From positions 92,022 through 156,021 of the forward strand of contig NZ_QLKS01000004.1 in the NCBI RefSeq assembly GCF_003350005.1: a stretch of 64,000 nucleotides of DNA. Direction: 5' to 3'. Source of the stretch: Psychrobacter proteolyticus (GTDB lineage Bacteria > Pseudomonadota > Gammaproteobacteria > Pseudomonadales > Moraxellaceae). This document shows, one piece after another, positions 9,117-18,624 of the stretch. The notes below the pieces were generated by a model that saw only the letters and a list, made by a program, of their open reading frames with translations, had not been told where the DNA came from and made no database searches. A program made the position numbers and the translations under genes. Position 1 is the stretch's first letter; every line of letters starts with the position of its first letter.

Positions 9117-9322
9117 AACTGTCCTATTGATACCTCTGTTTGTCTATATCAATACCTTACTTACGTCAGTGACATCGAATGTTACAAGATACTTAACGCT
9201 CTCTACTTAACTCCTAAAGAGTTGACACCCTGTGATAGTTTATAATCCAGTTATATATTTGTCATAAAAACTGGTATAAAGTACGCTTTATTTTTATGCC
9301 TCATTTCTTTAGGAGTTCTGCT

Positions 9323-9829
9323 ATGTTTACTGTTCCTGTATTAGATATCAAATCTGATCCATTAGATGCTTTATTGGCTGTCGTTGGCTATCGTTTGTCT
9401 ATGTTAGCTGATAGCGATAATGAAGATGTCAAAGCGTTATTCGCTGATCGTCAAGTTACGATTGAATTTGCTAGTACTGAGTCTGATATCGCCCGTTCTT
9501 TTAGTTTTGACAATGGACAGTTCAGTCAACAAAGCGGCCATGCAAAAGAAGCAGATTTGACCATCACTTTTAAAGATTCTATGACTGGCGTTAGACTGCT
9601 TACTAAAGGTAGCTTGCCTGCCTTTATGACTGCTGTACAAGAAGGTAACTTGAGCATTGAAGGCGACTATAGCCTAATGATGTGGTTCAACAAACTTGCT
9701 AAGCATATCGTTCCAGCTATCCCAGAAGAGTGCAAACCATATATCCAAAAAGCCAAGCCTTATGCTTATAAGGCACAGAAATTTGCTGAGCATTGGGTTG
9801 GTATCGCTAAGCATAAGCTTGGTAAATAA
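9323..9829 (+). CDS. SCP2 sterol-binding domain protein
   Basis: The 168-residue protein matches the SCP2 fold: an N-terminal helix (DPLDALLAVVGYRLSML), strands with VTIEFASTES and a central strand pair leading to ADLTITFKDSMTGVRLLTKG, then a helix and GNLSIEGDYSLMMWFNKL. SCP2 domains bind hydrophobic molecules such as acyl chains or quinone precursors; UbiJ and UbiT are bacterial relatives, but this one is not at a ubi locus, so no precise role is given. The start at 9323 is preferred over an in-frame ATG at 9296 because AGGAG sits seven bases before it. A TTGACA at 9222 and TATAAT at 9241 lie upstream, but only 13 bp apart, so they are not called as a promoter. Confidence 0.8.
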   Translation: MFTVPVLDIKSDPLDALLAVVGYRLSMLADSDNEDVKALFADRQVTIEFASTESDIARSFSFDNGQFSQQSGHAKEADLTITFKDSMTGVRLLTKGSLPAFMTAVQEGNLSIEGDYSLMMWFNKLAKHIVPAIPEECKPYIQKAKPYAYKAQKFAEHWVGIAKHKLGK

Positions 9830-9962
9830 AAAGAATGGTGCACTGAGCGGTAGTCATTGGTAGAATGGATGGTATAGAACTAAATAGCCAAACGTAGAGT
9901 TACTATTTATGTGCGCTACTGTGACAATTATACATACTGTCTAGCAGTGTTCTGATTTTCTA

Positions 9963-9997
9963 AAAAGGTTGCGGTATACTATACGGCAACCTTTTTT
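9963..9997 (+). terminator. Rho-independent terminator after the SCP2 gene
   Basis: A perfect 10-bp stem, AAAAGGTTGC (9963-9972) with GCAACCTTTT (9986-9995), is followed by a run of T. Confidence 0.85.
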
Positions 9998-10074
9998 GTT
10001 ACCTTATAAATGACAATAGATAAAAGCATTGGTTTTATTTAATACCCTCTAATTCTTATAAAAGGACTTACCTT

Positions 10075-11238
10075 ATGGCAGGATTGCTTAGCATCTCCGA
10101 ACCTGACGCCACCCAGCCAACTGATGTAGCCACTCAGCCAAATACAACCAATAGTAATTTTTTGGCGAGCCTAGCCACAGACGCGACTCAAACTGATAGT
10201 AAAGTAGCTACGACGTATAGCCGTGAAGAAATCGCGCAACTGTTTGATTTACCTTTAATGGACTTGCTGTTACAAGCACAAACCATCCATAGAAAGCATT
10301 TTACTGCTAATGAAGTGCAAATCAGCACGCTACTCTCTATCAAAACGGGCAATTGCCCTGAAGATTGCGGCTACTGCTCACAGTCAGGCCACCATCGCGA
10401 CACCACCAAACTACAAGCAGAAAAGCGCATAGAAGTTGACAAAGTCATCGCAGCGGCCAAACGCGCCAAAAACAGTGGCTCATCACGCTTCTGCATGGGT
10501 GCCGCGTGGAAACATCCAAGTGCTAAAGACATGCCTTATGTGGTTGAGCTGATCAAAGAAGTAAAAGCATTGGGACTTGAGACTTGCATGACACTCGGCA
10601 TGCTCGATACCAATCAAGCAACGCAGTTGGCCGATGCAGGGTTGGATTACTACAACCATAATCTAGATACTTCACGCAGTTACTATGAACAAGTTGTTAG
10701 CACGCGCAGCTATGATGAGCGTTTAGACACGATAGAAAACGTGCGTAACTCTGGCATTAATGTCTGTAGTGGTAATATCGTTGGTATGGGCGAAAGCCGT
10801 GATGACCGCATCGATTGGGTACTTGAGCTGCTAAAAATGCCAAAAGCGCCTGAATCAATTCCAGTCAACTTACTGGTGCCTATTGCAGGTACACCGATTG
10901 GTGACAAAGTACTGGCCGAAGGTCAGCTGTCTGTACTTGAGTGGATTCGCACTATTGCGGTCGCCCGTATTTGCTGCCCGACTAGCTACGTGCGTTTATC
11001 TGCTGGCCGCGAAAGTCTATCTGACTCTGAGCAAGCATTGGCCTTTATGGCAGGTGCTAACTCATTCTTTTATGGTGACAAGCTTCTTACCACCGGTAAT
11101 GCAAGTCAATCAGGCGATGACAGACTCATGCGTGAGCTTGGTCTAACCAAACAGTTTGCCGCACCAAGAGCGCCTAAAGTACTGCCTGTAATGGATGCGA
11201 TGAATGGTCATCAAACACAAGTTGTGTTGGCAGATTAA
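10075..11238 (+). CDS. bioB: Biotin synthase BioB
   Basis: BioB is the radical SAM enzyme that inserts sulfur into dethiobiotin to make biotin. The radical SAM cluster motif CPEDCGYC gives C94, C98 and C101. Downstream, the family blocks [26 protein letters not shown] and the SAGRESLS segment, whose Arg is a ligand of the [2Fe-2S] sulfur-donor cluster, are all present. The protein (387 residues) has an N-terminal extension of about 45 Thr/Gln/Asn-rich residues not found in E. coli BioB (346). The start at 10075 has AAGGA eight bases upstream. No other bio gene is adjacent; hemJ follows by 37 bp and is probably co-transcribed. Confidence 0.97.
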   Translation: MAGLLSISEPDATQPTDVATQPNTTNSNFLASLATDATQTDSKVATTYSREEIAQLFDLPLMDLLLQAQTIHRKHFTANEVQISTLLSIKTGNCPEDCGYCSQSGHHRDTTKLQAEKRIEVDKVIAAAKRAKNSGSSRFCMGAAWKHPSAKDMPYVVELIKEVKALGLETCMTLGMLDTNQATQLADAGLDYYNHNLDTSRSYYEQVVSTRSYDERLDTIENVRNSGINVCSGNIVGMGESRDDRIDWVLELLKMPKAPESIPVNLLVPIAGTPIGDKVLAEGQLSVLEWIRTIAVARICCPTSYVRLSAGRESLSDSEQALAFMAGANSFFYGDKLLTTGNASQSGDDRLMRELGLTKQFAAPRAPKVLPVMDAMNGHQTQVVLAD

Positions 11239-11275
11239 GCTAAAGCTAAAAAATACAAGTTAAGCAAGAGAAACT

Positions 11276-11713
11276 ATGATGGCAGATTATTTCAACTGGA
11301 TTAAAGCGGCGCACATTATCTCGATGGTCTGCTGGTTTGCGGCGATATTCTATTTGCCGCGCCTGTTTGTCTATCATGCGATGAGTGACGATAGCATCAG
11401 TCATGAGCGCTTTGCCATTATGGAGCGCAAGCTGTATCGCGGCATCATGACCCCATCGATGATAGCGACATGGATCTTTGGTCTATGGATGTTGGGGCTG
11501 GGCTGGGATGTCTATAAAACCCAAGGCTGGCTCCACGTCAAATTGCTATTAGTAGTGCTACTGTCAGGCTATCATAGTGCTTGCGGCTTTTATCGTAAAA
11601 AGCTGATAGATAATCCACATTATAAAACGCATAAATTCTGGCGCTGGTTTAATGAAGTGCCTGTCTTCGCCTTAGTGATTATCGTCATTCTAGTTGTTGT
11701 AAAACCGTTTTAA
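11276..11713 (+). CDS. hemJ: Protoporphyrinogen oxidase HemJ
   Basis: HemJ is the membrane protoporphyrinogen IX oxidase used by bacteria that lack HemG/HemY, in haem synthesis. The 145-residue protein has four membrane helices. It begins with YFNWIKAAHIISMVCWFAAI, which carries the conserved His of helix 1, and continues with FYLPRLFVYHA, diagnostic of the HemJ/UPF0093 family. A second conserved stretch, HVKLLLVVLLSGYH, contains Lys and His of helix 3, and the C-terminal WFNEVP motif is intact. AAGAG five bases before the ATG supports the start. It follows bioB closely and the pair ends at a strong terminator. Confidence 0.92.
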   Translation: MMADYFNWIKAAHIISMVCWFAAIFYLPRLFVYHAMSDDSISHERFAIMERKLYRGIMTPSMIATWIFGLWMLGLGWDVYKTQGWLHVKLLLVVLLSGYHSACGFYRKKLIDNPHYKTHKFWRWFNEVPVFALVIIVILVVVKPF

Positions 11714-11742
11714 TATCAGAAAAACCATTTAACATGCAAAAT

Positions 11743-11783
11743 AAAAGCGTCCGTAACTTCAATGAGTTGCGGACGCTTTTTTA
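11743..11783. terminator. Bidirectional terminator between hemJ and the NlpC/P60-like gene
   Basis: A stem of 16 bp with one mismatch, AAAAGCGTCCG... (11743-11758) against ...CGGACGCTTTT (11765-11780), has A- and T-runs on either side. It lies between convergent genes and can serve both. Confidence 0.9.
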
Positions 11784-11824
11784 TTCATTTATAGGCCGTG
11801 TTATCAAACTGGAGATATCGAACA

Positions 11825-12463
11825 CTAAACACTAGGGCGCATAATTTGATAAACATTGCTTAAATCGTACACGCGATAACGAGCTGGTTCACGGCGATTT
11901 TCACCAGCATAGCTCAATATCAATGCTTGCTTGGCACGCTCATCGACCCAACCGACGAACAGTCCACTATGCTCGACGCCATTGTAGCCATGATTGATAT
12001 AATAGAGCCAGTCGCCTGCTTCAATCTCGCTGCTACTAGCATAGGGCCCTTGCGCATAAGTACCTTTGTGTATGGTATTACGCGATACCCCTGCCCGATT
12101 AAATACAGCATTTAAATAGTCCCAGCAGCCACCTTGAATAATTGTGCGCTCGTTAAGTGCCATTTTGCGTGCGGTACTGACCACTTCACGTGCTGCTATA
12201 CTGCTTTGCGTCTCAGCATTGCTCAATAGCGGCAGATACTCGCTATCGACATTGTCATAGTTGCCTGATAAAAACGCTGGTAAGACTGTAGGTGCTGAAC
12301 GCTGTACCTCAGGATAACGATAGGACGTATTCATCGTTGGTTGAATAGACTTTTGGGCGATAAGCATACTCATGCTATCTGCATGGGCTTGCCCTACTAT
12401 GCCGCAGGTAAATAGTAAAAACCCGCACGACGCGGCGACTGACGGTATAGACAAACGCAGCAT
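11825..12463 (-). CDS. Secreted NlpC/P60-like (papain-fold) putative cell-wall hydrolase
   Basis: The 212-residue protein has a clear signal peptide (residues 1-28, ending in GQAHA). A low-complexity stretch follows, then a C-terminal domain from about 105. The domain shows GGCWDYLNAVFNRAGV, where Cys is preceded by Gly-Gly as in papain-like peptidases, and later GDWLYYINHGYNGVEHSGLFVGW, where the His in EHSG is the expected second catalytic residue. This order (Cys, GDW..., HSG) resembles NlpC/P60 and CHAP endopeptidases that cut peptidoglycan stems. The match is by motif only; activity is not shown. AAGGAG six bases before the ATG fits the start. Confidence 0.65.
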   Translation of the reverse strand: MLRLSIPSVAASCGFLLFTCGIVGQAHADSMSMLIAQKSIQPTMNTSYRYPEVQRSAPTVLPAFLSGNYDNVDSEYLPLLSNAETQSSIAAREVVSTARKMALNERTIIQGGCWDYLNAVFNRAGVSRNTIHKGTYAQGPYASSSEIEAGDWLYYINHGYNGVEHSGLFVGWVDERAKQALILSYAGENRREPARYRVYDLSNVYQIMRPSV

Positions 12464-12726
12464 GACTAACTCCTTGTCAACTAGATCTCAATGACAGTAT
12501 CAATAATAAGTAGGATAAATTTTATAATCCTACTTATAAACCATTTAACCACAAATCTGCAAGCACTATTCGCCTGCGATAGGTGATAGACGGTATAAAT
12601 ATACTGATAGATGACAATATTGGAGAGGCACGTCGCGTAAGATTTAAAGTGATATTTGAGTTAGGAATTTAGATAATACAAAGATAATAGCTATGCTTTC
12701 GTAAAGTACGAAATTGAGAAATGATA

Positions 12727-13218
12727 CTAATTACTCTTCATTTTGATATTTACATGACGTTTCGTTAGCGCTTGTCCTTCTAAGATAGCTTTCGTCGCTT
12801 TTGCTTCTTGAGCACTCTCAAAGCCAGTAATACGATATTTGCGAACGTCATTGCTATCGACAACCTGTAATTGCTCGCCAATCAGCGTTATCTTATCGCC
12901 GTCAGTCAAATGAATATGTTCACGCTTACCTAGATTGTCATGGACCAACTCGCCAGCCCTTACCCACAATATACCGCTACTAATCATACCGCTCATGGCT
13001 TTCTTATGCTGTTGGCGCTTTTTATTAAAAATAAAGCTACCAATGATAAGCAGTGCAAGCGCACCAATGGCTAGACGCTCAGGCAATAAGCTCATCGCCA
13101 TGGCGACTGCGACGGCCCCTACCAATAATGCAGAACCAAACCAAAACATGCCATTATCAGCAGCATTTGATTGCCCTTGTAAGGTGATTTTGGCGCCATC
13201 ATCAGTCAGCTTGAGCAT
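12727..13218 (-). CDS. Hypothetical two-helix membrane protein
   Basis: I do not recognise this 163-residue protein. After about 23 polar residues it has two membrane helices with a short loop (about residues 23-43 and 48-64) and then a basic patch, NKKRQQHKK. The cytosolic remainder (about 75-163) looks beta-rich, with strands such as ELVHDNLGKREHIHL and KITLIGEQLQVVDSN, and could be a small barrel-like domain. The layout is that of a membrane-anchored regulatory or stress protein, but nothing supports a specific role. It lies alone on the minus strand between the NlpC-like gene and rph. Confidence 0.6.
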   Translation of the reverse strand: MLKLTDDGAKITLQGQSNAADNGMFWFGSALLVGAVAVAMAMSLLPERLAIGALALLIIGSFIFNKKRQQHKKAMSGMISSGILWVRAGELVHDNLGKREHIHLTDGDKITLIGEQLQVVDSNDVRKYRITGFESAQEAKATKAILEGQALTKRHVNIKMKSN

Positions 13219-13336
13219 GTGTTGTTACCTATTACGTAATGTACGAATATTTTCTATTAAAAAACTGCCTATTAGCAGCTAACAGGCAGTTATTGACACT
13301 AAAAACAAAGACAGTGTGTTGTATCTAAAAGCTAGT

Positions 13337-14053
13337 CTACCAACCAAGCGCCGTCTGTTGCATTTTAATCAATTCGGCAATGCCTTTTTCAGCTAATGAC
13401 AGCATAGCATCTGCTTGAGCACGAGTGAACGGCTTTTCTTCAGCAGTACCTTGTAGCTCAATGTACTCGCCTTTTTGGGTCATCACAACGTTCAAGTCGG
13501 TATCGCAGCTAGAGTCTTCTTCATAGTTCAGATCAAGATACGCTTCGCCATCTTTCATACCAACGGAAACCGCAGCAACTAATCCGATTAGCGGATCTGC
13601 TTTGAGTTTCTTGGCCTTTTGGATACTCTCTAGCGCATCGATAAGCGCAATCGCAGCACCAGTGATACTAGCCGTACGAGTACCACCATCCGCTTGCAGT
13701 ACATCGCAATCAAGATAGATAGTGTTTTCACCAAGCTTACTCAGATCAATCATGGCACGTAAGCTACGACCGATCAAACGCTGAATCTCTTGCGTACGAC
13801 CTGACTGCTTACCGCGAGCCGCTTCACGCTGATTGCGCGTGTTAGTCGCACGTGGCAACATACCATACTCAGCTGTGATCCAACCTTTGCCTTTACCTTT
13901 GAGCCAGCGCGGCACACCAGATTCTACACTGGCAGTACATAGTACCTTGGTATCGCCAAAACTTACCAATACTGACCCTTCAGCATGCTTCGTATAATGG
14001 CGCTCAAAGCTGATCGAGCGAAGTTGGTCAAGCTCACGATTGTCAATACGCAT
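13337..14053 (-). CDS. rph: Ribonuclease PH
   Basis: RNase PH trims the 3' ends of tRNA precursors and other RNAs by phosphorolysis, working as a hexamer of dimers. The 238-residue protein has the usual length. Conserved blocks are visible: [22 protein letters not shown], the [14 protein letters not shown] block, the basic [22 protein letters not shown] block for RNA and phosphate binding, and [15 protein letters not shown] in the second half. The start ATG has AGGAA five bases upstream. Unlike the common E. coli arrangement no pyrE follows; the gene stands between a hypothetical membrane protein and fadD. Confidence 0.97.
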   Translation of the reverse strand: MRIDNRELDQLRSISFERHYTKHAEGSVLVSFGDTKVLCTASVESGVPRWLKGKGKGWITAEYGMLPRATNTRNQREAARGKQSGRTQEIQRLIGRSLRAMIDLSKLGENTIYLDCDVLQADGGTRTASITGAAIALIDALESIQKAKKLKADPLIGLVAAVSVGMKDGEAYLDLNYEEDSSCDTDLNVVMTQKGEYIELQGTAEEKPFTRAQADAMLSLAEKGIAELIKMQQTALGW

Positions 14054-14234
14054 AAAAATTCCTAGTACAATGTTATAAAAGCAGTGTCATAAAAACACCT
14101 ATCAGTTGTCAGTAAACACATTGACAGGTATGTAGTCGACTAAAATCTTAAGATATCCTAACGTGACAACGGCGCAATAGCAAGATTCGCACCTGCCATT
14201 ACGCCACCATTATCAACAAAATATCAGATATAAA

Positions 14235-16034
14235 CTATTCTAACCCTTCCATCTTACGCAATTCCTTACGTAGGATTTTGCCAACGTTCGACTTTGGTAA
14301 TTCGTCAACGAACTGTATATGACGTGGACGCTTATAGCCAGTCAGTTGTTTTTTGCCATATTCCAATAGCTCTTTTTCAGTCACGTCGCCTTTTTTGACC
14401 ACAAACAGCTTTGGCTCTTCGCCGCGATCATCGTTCGGTACACCAATAGCACCGCACTCTACGACTGCTGGATGCTCACTCATCGCCTCTTCAATTTCGT
14501 TTGGATAGACGTTGAAACCAGACACCAAAATCATGTCTTTTTTGCGATCAACAATTTTGATAAAGCCTTTTTCGTCCATAATGCCGATATCGCCCGTTTT
14601 TAAGTAACCGCTAGCCGTAAAGGATTCAGCAGTTTCTTTCGGACGATTCTGATAACCAATCATGACCTGTGGACCTTTTACGCAGATTTCACCGCGATCA
14701 CCCATGGCTACTATATTTTCGTCATCATCAATGAGCACAATATCCGTGCTAGGCGCAGGAATACCGATTTTTCCAGTAAATTCCGCAATAGTCATCGGAT
14801 TGAAAGCTACGACGGGTGAGGTCTCAGACAAGCCATAACCTTCAACGATAGGCAGGCCAGTGATTTTATGCCACTCTTTCGCTACGCTTGGCAATACTGA
14901 CATACCGCCGCCGATAGACGCTTTTAGATTAGAAAAGTCCAAATCAGCAAAGTTATCTTTATGTACTAAGCCGTTAAACAAAGTATTCACCGCAGGGACA
15001 AATGCTGGCTTGTACTTGGCCATCTCTTTGATAAGCCCATCAAGATCGCGCGGATTCGGAATGAGTAGCGAGGCATAACCTTGATACATACTACACATAC
15101 CGCAGACCATAAATGAGAATACGTGGTATAGCGGCAGTGCGGTCAAAATCACGTCTCTACCATCTATATCATCATCAAATGCACTGTTCATCAGCGCGCT
15201 GACCTGTAGCATATTGGCGACTAGATTGCCATGAGACAGCATCGCGCCTTTCGCGACTCCTGTCGTACCACCAGTATATTGCAGTAGCGCCACATCGCTT
15301 AAGTTTAACTCAGGGCGCTGGTACTTACTGGCTGACTCCGCATTCAAAGCATGCTTGAAGCTCACGCTATTCGGTATGCTATAAGCAGGAATCATCTTTT
15401 TAACATGACGAGCCACAAGATTAACCACGGCTCCTTTAATCGTACCTAGCATATCACCAATGGTACACACGACTACATGCTCTACCTGACCTTTATCTTC
15501 TGCATCTTGATACGTCTTAGCAAAGTTTTCAACGATAAATAGCGCTTTCGCACCACTGTCATGCAACTGATGTGACAGTTCACGACTGGTGTATAGAGGG
15601 TTTACATTGACCAACACCATCCCTGCACGAATGATACCCAAAGCGACCACTGGATACTGCAAGACGTTGGGCATCATGACCCCAACTTTATCGCCTGCGA
15701 CCAGTCCTATTGACTGCAAATAGCTAGCAATCTGGCGACTATATAGATCTAATTGCTTAAAAGTAATCGATGAGCCCATGCAGATATAGGCAGGTTTTTG
15801 ACCATAACGGCTAAAATTACGCTCGAACACATCCAGTAAAGAGGTATTGTCTTCTGGCATCTCGATAGTAGCATCGATACTATAGCGCTCATAAGCGCTC
15901 AGCCACGGACTATCGCTGTCGATGGTTGGCATAGTAGGAAACGCATTGCTTTGATAAACGTCGTTAGTAGTATTGGCTTTATCGTCAGTTGCAGCGCTAT
16001 TATCTGTCGTTTTTTTATTAATATTATCCGTCAT
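14235..16034 (-). CDS. fadD: Long-chain fatty acid-CoA ligase (FadD-like), paralogue 1
   Basis: This enzyme activates fatty acids to acyl-CoA with ATP. The ANL-superfamily signature YTGGTTGVAKGA lies at residues 253-264. The adenine-binding GYGLSETSP block, the YLKTGDIG hinge region and the C-terminal SNVGKILRKELR, with its catalytic Lys, are all intact. The protein has 599 residues; the first 40 or so are Asn/Thr/Asp-rich and are absent from the paralogue downstream. AGGGA before the ATG supports the full-length start. It is followed in genomic order by the second copy, each with its own 5' region, so the two are probably transcribed separately. Confidence 0.93.
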   Translation of the reverse strand: MTDNINKKTTDNSAATDDKANTTNDVYQSNAFPTMPTIDSDSPWLSAYERYSIDATIEMPEDNTSLLDVFERNFSRYGQKPAYICMGSSITFKQLDLYSRQIASYLQSIGLVAGDKVGVMMPNVLQYPVVALGIIRAGMVLVNVNPLYTSRELSHQLHDSGAKALFIVENFAKTYQDAEDKGQVEHVVVCTIGDMLGTIKGAVVNLVARHVKKMIPAYSIPNSVSFKHALNAESASKYQRPELNLSDVALLQYTGGTTGVAKGAMLSHGNLVANMLQVSALMNSAFDDDIDGRDVILTALPLYHVFSFMVCGMCSMYQGYASLLIPNPRDLDGLIKEMAKYKPAFVPAVNTLFNGLVHKDNFADLDFSNLKASIGGGMSVLPSVAKEWHKITGLPIVEGYGLSETSPVVAFNPMTIAEFTGKIGIPAPSTDIVLIDDDENIVAMGDRGEICVKGPQVMIGYQNRPKETAESFTASGYLKTGDIGIMDEKGFIKIVDRKKDMILVSGFNVYPNEIEEAMSEHPAVVECGAIGVPNDDRGEEPKLFVVKKGDVTEKELLEYGKKQLTGYKRPRHIQFVDELPKSNVGKILRKELRKMEGLE

Positions 16035-16393
16035 AATTTTCCCTAAATGTTACTGTTAAAAACATTGAATATGCTAATGGAAACACCATTTTTTATGATT
16101 ATTGCTGACAGCAGAAGCTTATGAATAAGAAATAGATAAGTATGATCGGGTTTGTCATTCATAAGCTTTGCAAATTAAAGTGTGTTACTGGGTCTATGAT
16201 AAATAATACTACCACTCAGCACGACTAAGTCGAAAACGATATTTACTACCATGATTTCACTAGTTGTCTTAAGTAAAACTAGTACGGTTTTTTGGATAAA
16301 AACAAAAATACGTCGATGGGCACTATAGCAGTTTTAATAGATATTCTCTATTAATAGTAGCTGTCATCCGCAAATGTCAAAAGCGATAAAGAC

Positions 16394-16435
16394 AAAAAAA
16401 TGATAAGACAGCATGGTTGCAGCCTTATCATTTTT
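16394..16435 (-). terminator. Terminator downstream of fadD paralogue 2
   Basis: AAAAATGATAAG (16396-16407) pairs with CTTATCATTTTT (16424-16435) around a 16-base loop that can pair further. On the minus strand the hairpin ends in a T-run. Confidence 0.8.
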
Positions 16436-16496
16436 GGTTACTACTTTAGTTACGACAGTATCTAATCGAGCGACACTTTCACATGTATCTTTGGTT

Positions 16497-16538
16497 GATA
16501 CACGCACCTATCAAACAACTATCTAGATGCGTGTATCA
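16497..16538. repeat. Perfect 11-bp inverted repeat directly after fadD paralogue 2
   Basis: TGATACACGCA (16497-16507) and TGCGTGTATCA (16528-16538) form a perfect stem with a 20-base loop, six bases past the stop codon. No T-run follows, so it is more likely an mRNA 3'-end stabilising hairpin than a terminator on its own. Confidence 0.7.
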
Positions 16539-16543
16539 GCAAA

Positions 16544-18271
16544 TTAACCGTGGTTTTTTTCTTCAAGTACGCGTAGGTCTTTACGCAAAATCTTACCAAC
16601 GTTCGATTTTGGTAGCTCATCAATAAACTCAACACGACGAGGACGCTTATAACCTGTTAGGTTCTCTTTACCGTACTCAAGAACTTCTTCGGTGGTCAGA
16701 CTTGGATCGTTACGGACAACATAGATCTTAGGAATCTCACCGCTTTTCTCGTCTTCGATACCGATGACACCACATTCCAAAATCTTAGGATGGCCAGCCA
16801 TGACTTCTTCGACTTCGTTCGGATAGACGTTAAAACCAGACACCAAAATCATATCTTTTTTGCGGTCAACGATGGTCACATATCCGTTGTCAGCCATGAT
16901 ACCGATATCACCAGTACGGAAGAATCCATCTGCTGTCATAACTTCGGCAGTAGCATCTTCACGGTTCCAGTAACCTTTCATGACCTGTGGGCCACGAACA
17001 CTAATCTCACCGCGCTCACCAAGTGCTACTTCATTACCTGCATCATCCAAAATTGCCACATCTGTTGCAGGCATCGGTACACCAATGGTACCTGTGAATG
17101 TTTTGCTGTTACTAGGGTTAGAAGTCGCTACTGGTGCTGTTTCAGACAGGCCGTAACCTTGAATGATAATATTACCAGTTACTTGACGCCATTTCTCTGC
17201 TGTTGGACTTAGTACTGCCATGCCACCGCCCATCGATTGACGCAGCTTGCTATGATCCATCGCGATAAATTCTTCGTTATTGGCAAGCGCATTAAACAAC
17301 GTGTTGACCGCTGGGAAAAACGCTGGTGGGTTGGCTTTATATGCTTTTAACAAGCTATCAAGATCGCGTGGGTTTGGTACTAATAGCACAATACAACCAC
17401 GATACAGACCAAACATGCCACATACGGTGAATGAGAAAATATGATACATCGGCAATGCCGTCATAATTACAGGTTGCTCACCTCTTTGATCGAAATCATC
17501 AAAAGCGGTGCCCAAAAAGGTATTAGACTGAATTAAGTTTGCCACCAAGTTTTTGTGCGTTAGCATTGCACCTTTCGCCACACCTGTCGTACCACCGGTA
17601 TATTGTAGGACGGCGATATCATCAAGCGTGATATTGGTTGGGCGCTTATATTTGCTAGCGGTGACCTGTTTTAACGCACTTTTAAAGCTGACACTATTAG
17701 AAATGCTATAGTCTGGTACCATTTTTTTGACATGGCGGACAACCGTATTGACCATAAAGCCTTTGAGCGTACCCATCAAATCGCCCATACCCGTAATCAC
17801 GACTTTATCGACCACATTGCGACCGATGTCTTGATAGGTTTTGGCAAAGTTTTCGACCATGATCAGCACTTTGGCGTCTGAATCAGTCAACTGATGCTCA
17901 AGCTCTCTGGTAGTGTACAGAGGGTTGACGTTAACTAAGGTAAAGCCTGCACGTAGTACGGCGATGACAGAGATTGGTAACTGCAAAATGTTGGGCATCA
18001 TGACCGCAACTTTATCGCCTTTGACCAATCCTAATGACTGTAGATAAGCGGCCATTTGACGGCTGTATAAATCTACTTCTTGGAAGCTTAACGATGAACC
18101 CATGCAGATATAGGCAGTTTTATCAGCATTTTCAGCGAAGCTTTTTTCGAAAATATCGATAAGTGACGTATTGTCGGCTGGCAACTCAATGTCATACTCC
18201 AGACCAAGTTCTTCATACGTTTTTAGCCAAACTTTATCGTCACGACGGGTTAAGTTTCCTTGATTTTCCAT
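16544..18271 (-). CDS. fadD: Long-chain fatty acid-CoA ligase (FadD-like), paralogue 2
   Basis: This second acyl-CoA ligase (575 residues) is closely related to the neighbouring copy across its whole length. YTGGTTGVAKGA is at about residues 230-241, GYGLSETAP follows, and the C-terminal SNVGKILRKDLR lysine motif is intact. It lacks the 40-residue polar N-terminal extension of the other copy. Differences between the two are spread over the substrate-tunnel region, so chain-length preference may differ; that is inference. The ATG has AGGAGA upstream. Tandem fadD genes are also known in pseudomonads (fadD1/fadD2), which fits this arrangement, but orthology copy by copy cannot be decided here. 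Confidence 0.93.
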   Translation of the reverse strand: MENQGNLTRRDDKVWLKTYEELGLEYDIELPADNTSLIDIFEKSFAENADKTAYICMGSSLSFQEVDLYSRQMAAYLQSLGLVKGDKVAVMMPNILQLPISVIAVLRAGFTLVNVNPLYTTRELEHQLTDSDAKVLIMVENFAKTYQDIGRNVVDKVVITGMGDLMGTLKGFMVNTVVRHVKKMVPDYSISNSVSFKSALKQVTASKYKRPTNITLDDIAVLQYTGGTTGVAKGAMLTHKNLVANLIQSNTFLGTAFDDFDQRGEQPVIMTALPMYHIFSFTVCGMFGLYRGCIVLLVPNPRDLDSLLKAYKANPPAFFPAVNTLFNALANNEEFIAMDHSKLRQSMGGGMAVLSPTAEKWRQVTGNIIIQGYGLSETAPVATSNPSNSKTFTGTIGVPMPATDVAILDDAGNEVALGERGEISVRGPQVMKGYWNREDATAEVMTADGFFRTGDIGIMADNGYVTIVDRKKDMILVSGFNVYPNEVEEVMAGHPKILECGVIGIEDEKSGEIPKIYVVRNDPSLTTEEVLEYGKENLTGYKRPRRVEFIDELPKSNVGKILRKDLRVLEEKNHG

Positions 18272-18624
18272 AATCTTTTCTCTCCTAGTAATAATACATT
18301 ACCGTCAACCCACGCCAATCACAGTGTGATAAATATACAAAAGGTCAGAGTCTTGCCTATCGTTATGATAAAAAGCAAGGCTGCGACATATTTGTATAGT
18401 GCTGAGCGAACAATATAGCGGTAAATAGCCCTTTGTTCATTAACATACACACTTTATACATAGTACTCAATACAAAAGATTGCTACACCAGTTCTCAAAT
18501 AGGCTTGACGCTCAATATCCCTATATATATCAACATATTAATATAAAAATATCAGTCAAGCTATTAGAAAATATGACCCTTAACCTCTGCTCCCTAATGA
18601 CCATCCCGACACGATATCTGTTCA
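18272..18624. other. Intergenic region upstream of fadD paralogue 2
   Basis: The 353 bp between the fadD start and the vWA lipoprotein stop are AT-rich. They must hold the fadD promoter and the 3' end of the vWA transcript. I see no clean hairpin with a T-run. Confidence 0.4.

Larger units (their letters stand above)
16035..16543. other. Intergenic region between the two fadD paralogues
   Basis: The 509-bp gap holds a hairpin just after the upstream fadD stop and a terminator at 16394-16435 (both listed separately). The remaining 500 bp side next to the fadD start should carry its promoter, which I could not place. Confidence 0.5.

Noticed and set aside
9222..9246. TTGACA and TATAAT upstream of the SCP2 gene as a sigma70 promoter
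   Set aside because: The spacer is only 13 bp, too short for a normal promoter.
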